This document shows, piece after piece, positions 61,632-64,000 of a stretch of 64,000 nucleotides of DNA. The stretch lies in assembly GCF_021018805.1 (NCBI RefSeq), contig NC_086248.1, positions 52,023,485-52,087,484 of the forward strand. The letters are read 5' to 3'. A model generated the notes under the pieces. The model had not been told where the DNA came from, did not search any database, and saw only the letters and a list, made by a program, of their open reading frames with translations. Every line of letters starts with the position of its first letter. Positions within the stretch are counted from its first letter, which is position 1. The position numbers and the translations under genes were made by a program. The DNA comes from Prinia subflava (Eukaryota > Chordata > Aves > Passeriformes > Cisticolidae).

Positions 61632-64000
61632 CAAAGTAATGATGCTCAAGTTTTAAAGGACAGGATGCTTTTGCTCCTTCTTCAGACATTCTCTCCTCAG
61701 TTTTGCACTTTAAATTTGGTCTTGCACTATTAACAAAGAAGTTATCTTTTCACAATTGACCTTCTAACATACACCCATTGAAATCTTAGCGTGGAGCCTA
61801 CCAGTTTGGACTAGAAAACATGCAGTCAAGATCTGGAATCACTTCATTTGGTGTGATTTTTAATTTCTTCAGAGAAGGCTGATAACTGAAGCTCTTTGGA
61901 TTCTTAGCATGCAAAGACTATTAACTTTCATTATGACTGCTAATTTGATGTCTTGCAGAAAAGACTCTCCATTAGTTTTATATTTTCTTCATTTATATCG
62001 TACTTCTTACAAGAACTAGAGAAATTGATATCACTGTAATAAATTATGTCTAACAGTAGCCATGAAACAACTCTGAGGAGAAGAATTTTTTTTAATCATC
62101 CAATCCTGAATCCTAAAAGCTATTTAGGACTTGCATGGGTTTATATACTAGTGTTAATTACAGAGCCAAGTAAAATATTAATATTTCCTTTCTAGAATAC
62201 TGCAGTAGGTGTAGAGGTTGCACCATATATAATCTATGTTCATAGATAAGTATGACTAATGCAGCGTACATCAAAAAGAAATCTTTCCTAAGGCACTCTT
62301 ACATGAGTCATAGAAACCATAGTCTTATATTCAGAGTAATAATCAGACAAGGAATAACAGATTCCTAAAATTTAATGAGGTCATTTAGTTAAAAAGTGTA
62401 TTCTCAGTTTGTGTTAAGCTCAGACGAGGGCTACATGTGCTTAGTTCTTTTTCTTTCTTTTAAATTCTATTAAACAACCACATGCAATGGAGCTATAGAT
62501 TACCCTAACATTAGTCCATAACCTCAATGAGGTAATACAAGGTGTCTGCAGTTTTTATTTTGTAGTCATGTTGCCTGTATATTATGGGAATCGTGGTGAA
62601 AATAAACATCTCTGTAATAGACTGCCTGCCTTATAGGTGAATAATCCTTATTGTATCACTGTAGGTGATAGAGACAACCTAAGAAAAGCCAAAAAAACGC
62701 TGCTTCAAAGATGGCTGCATCCAGATGCTCAAATATAAATAGGTAGGGATTTGCCTTTTAAGAAAGGTCAGGAGTCAGCAAACCTGCACCACTTTTTTCT
62801 CCTGCTTGTAAGGGAATTAATAATACAGGAACTTTGGTCATAGGTTCCTCACAAATCACACAGGTTTCTTTTTCCTTTTCTTTCTGGAGTAGCATAGCTT
62901 CTGAAGAAAGGTTTTGAATTAGCTGCTTCTTTTTCATGCTATGCTTTATATATATTTGAAAGAAATACCTCACCATTTTTCCTTTTTTTTTTAATTATTC
63001 ATTTTCTTTTTTCCTGAAGTGGTGGACCACCAATAAATGAATATATTTTTTTACTATACTGACATGTTCTTTCAGTTTGGTTTGTACCTACCTTTAATGT
63101 GCAGGAAAAGCAGCTACTGCAAAATCATGATATTTTGAACTATTAGTGAAATTTTATATGGAGAGGAAGTCTAGATTTATTCTAGAACATGCTTGCTCAA
63201 ATATAAATAATGTACTATAAAAATAAAGGATATCTAAATGTTAATGTCATCATTTCTTTATACATTCCATAAATTTGAGAAATGTCAGACAAGAGTTTCT
63301 TCTATACAAAGATATTTCAACACAGGTTTTGAAGTAATAATAGGGAATATTTTTCCACTTCTCCATTTGTGTCTTGCTTTTTTGTTTTTCTGAGATGTCT
63401 TTCTTCTATTAATAGCATAACCATACAGACAGGGCAAGATAAATTAATGATCCGAATATTTCAGTTGCAAATTATATTCTTCACTGCTCCAGTCTTGGAT
63501 CTAGTAGCCAGTCCTGAGCTAGTTGAAACTTTTGGCTATTATCTAACACTACAGAGGTGGAAAAATTGCTTTAAAAACAAACCAGTAAGTTAAGCAAAAC
63601 AAAGAGCCTAAAAGCAGGGGGTGAAAGGAAGAGTTTTTTTCTAGAAAGGTTTTCTATTTAGGCCATTAATTACCTCATAAAATAAATCTTAAGAAGTCAC
63701 CTTTGTGATATGGTGTTTGGCTATCCTTGACACTGGACATGCAAAATAGGAGGTTAATTTGAAATGATTTGTGTAGGATGCTCTGTACTTTGCACAGTAT
63801 ACTAGATATACAGAATGTGATTTTATCCTGTAGTAGAAAATAAAATGCATTAACATTAACAAAGTACTTTGTTGATACTTATCTTATTGAAGAAGAGGAC
63901 TTCGGACAGATGCCAGCAGGTTTAGTGATTAAATACAGTCAAAAAACACAATCATGTCAAAGACTCAACTTCTTTGTAATGCTGGTGTCTTTTTATACCC
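61632..64000. other. AT-rich stretch without a recognised gene
   Basis: Only short frames with no domain are present. No repeat family was recognised up to the window end. Confidence 0.55.

Overview
This window looks like gene-poor, AT-rich bird nuclear DNA, either intergenic or from a long intron. I found no protein-coding exon, operon or functional RNA gene that I can defend. The bird assignment rests on the repeats. CR1-family LINE fragments occur in both orientations, with the characteristic 3' end around GATTCTGTG/ATAGAATCATAGAAT. There is also an ERVL-type LTR fragment carrying an internal TAA microsatellite, and a second LTR-like segment laid out like an avian alpharetrovirus-type promoter. 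A tRNA-Ile-like relic at 16284-16357 would fit a songbird (passerine) SINE, but that is an inference.

Layout. 1-14862: unique AT-rich sequence with a (CATA)13 microsatellite and a T-run. 14863-15946: the largest CR1 copy, plus strand, with frameshifted reverse transcriptase remains. 16284-16357: the tRNA-Ile-like relic. 18988-19608: an LTR whose 5' half is in sense and whose 3' half is inverted. 20211-20274: (TAAAA)n. 21972-22129, 26269-26358, 28875-29375 and 36139-36490: further CR1 pieces. 33482-33830: about 70 copies of a pure AGGAG pentamer. 42656-43350: an unidentified minus-strand retroelement-like segment. 45430-45590: a GAAAAAA-type repeat. 49853-49896: a perfect palindrome with 20-bp arms. 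54364-54659: a probable solo LTR. 59651-59941: an old, diverged CR1-like relic with two small hairpins just beyond it. 61168-61631: another CR1 copy on the minus strand.

No set of genes here works together. What structure exists comes from retrotransposon insertion and decay, microsatellite expansion, and several inverted repeats that look like replication or template-switching products. I saw no convincing undescribed biological system. The best second looks are the 44-bp palindrome, the half-inverted LTR, the tRNA-Ile relic, the long AGGAG array, and the unidentified element at 42.7-43.4 kb. Family names and boundaries come from recognition by eye, not from a database search.
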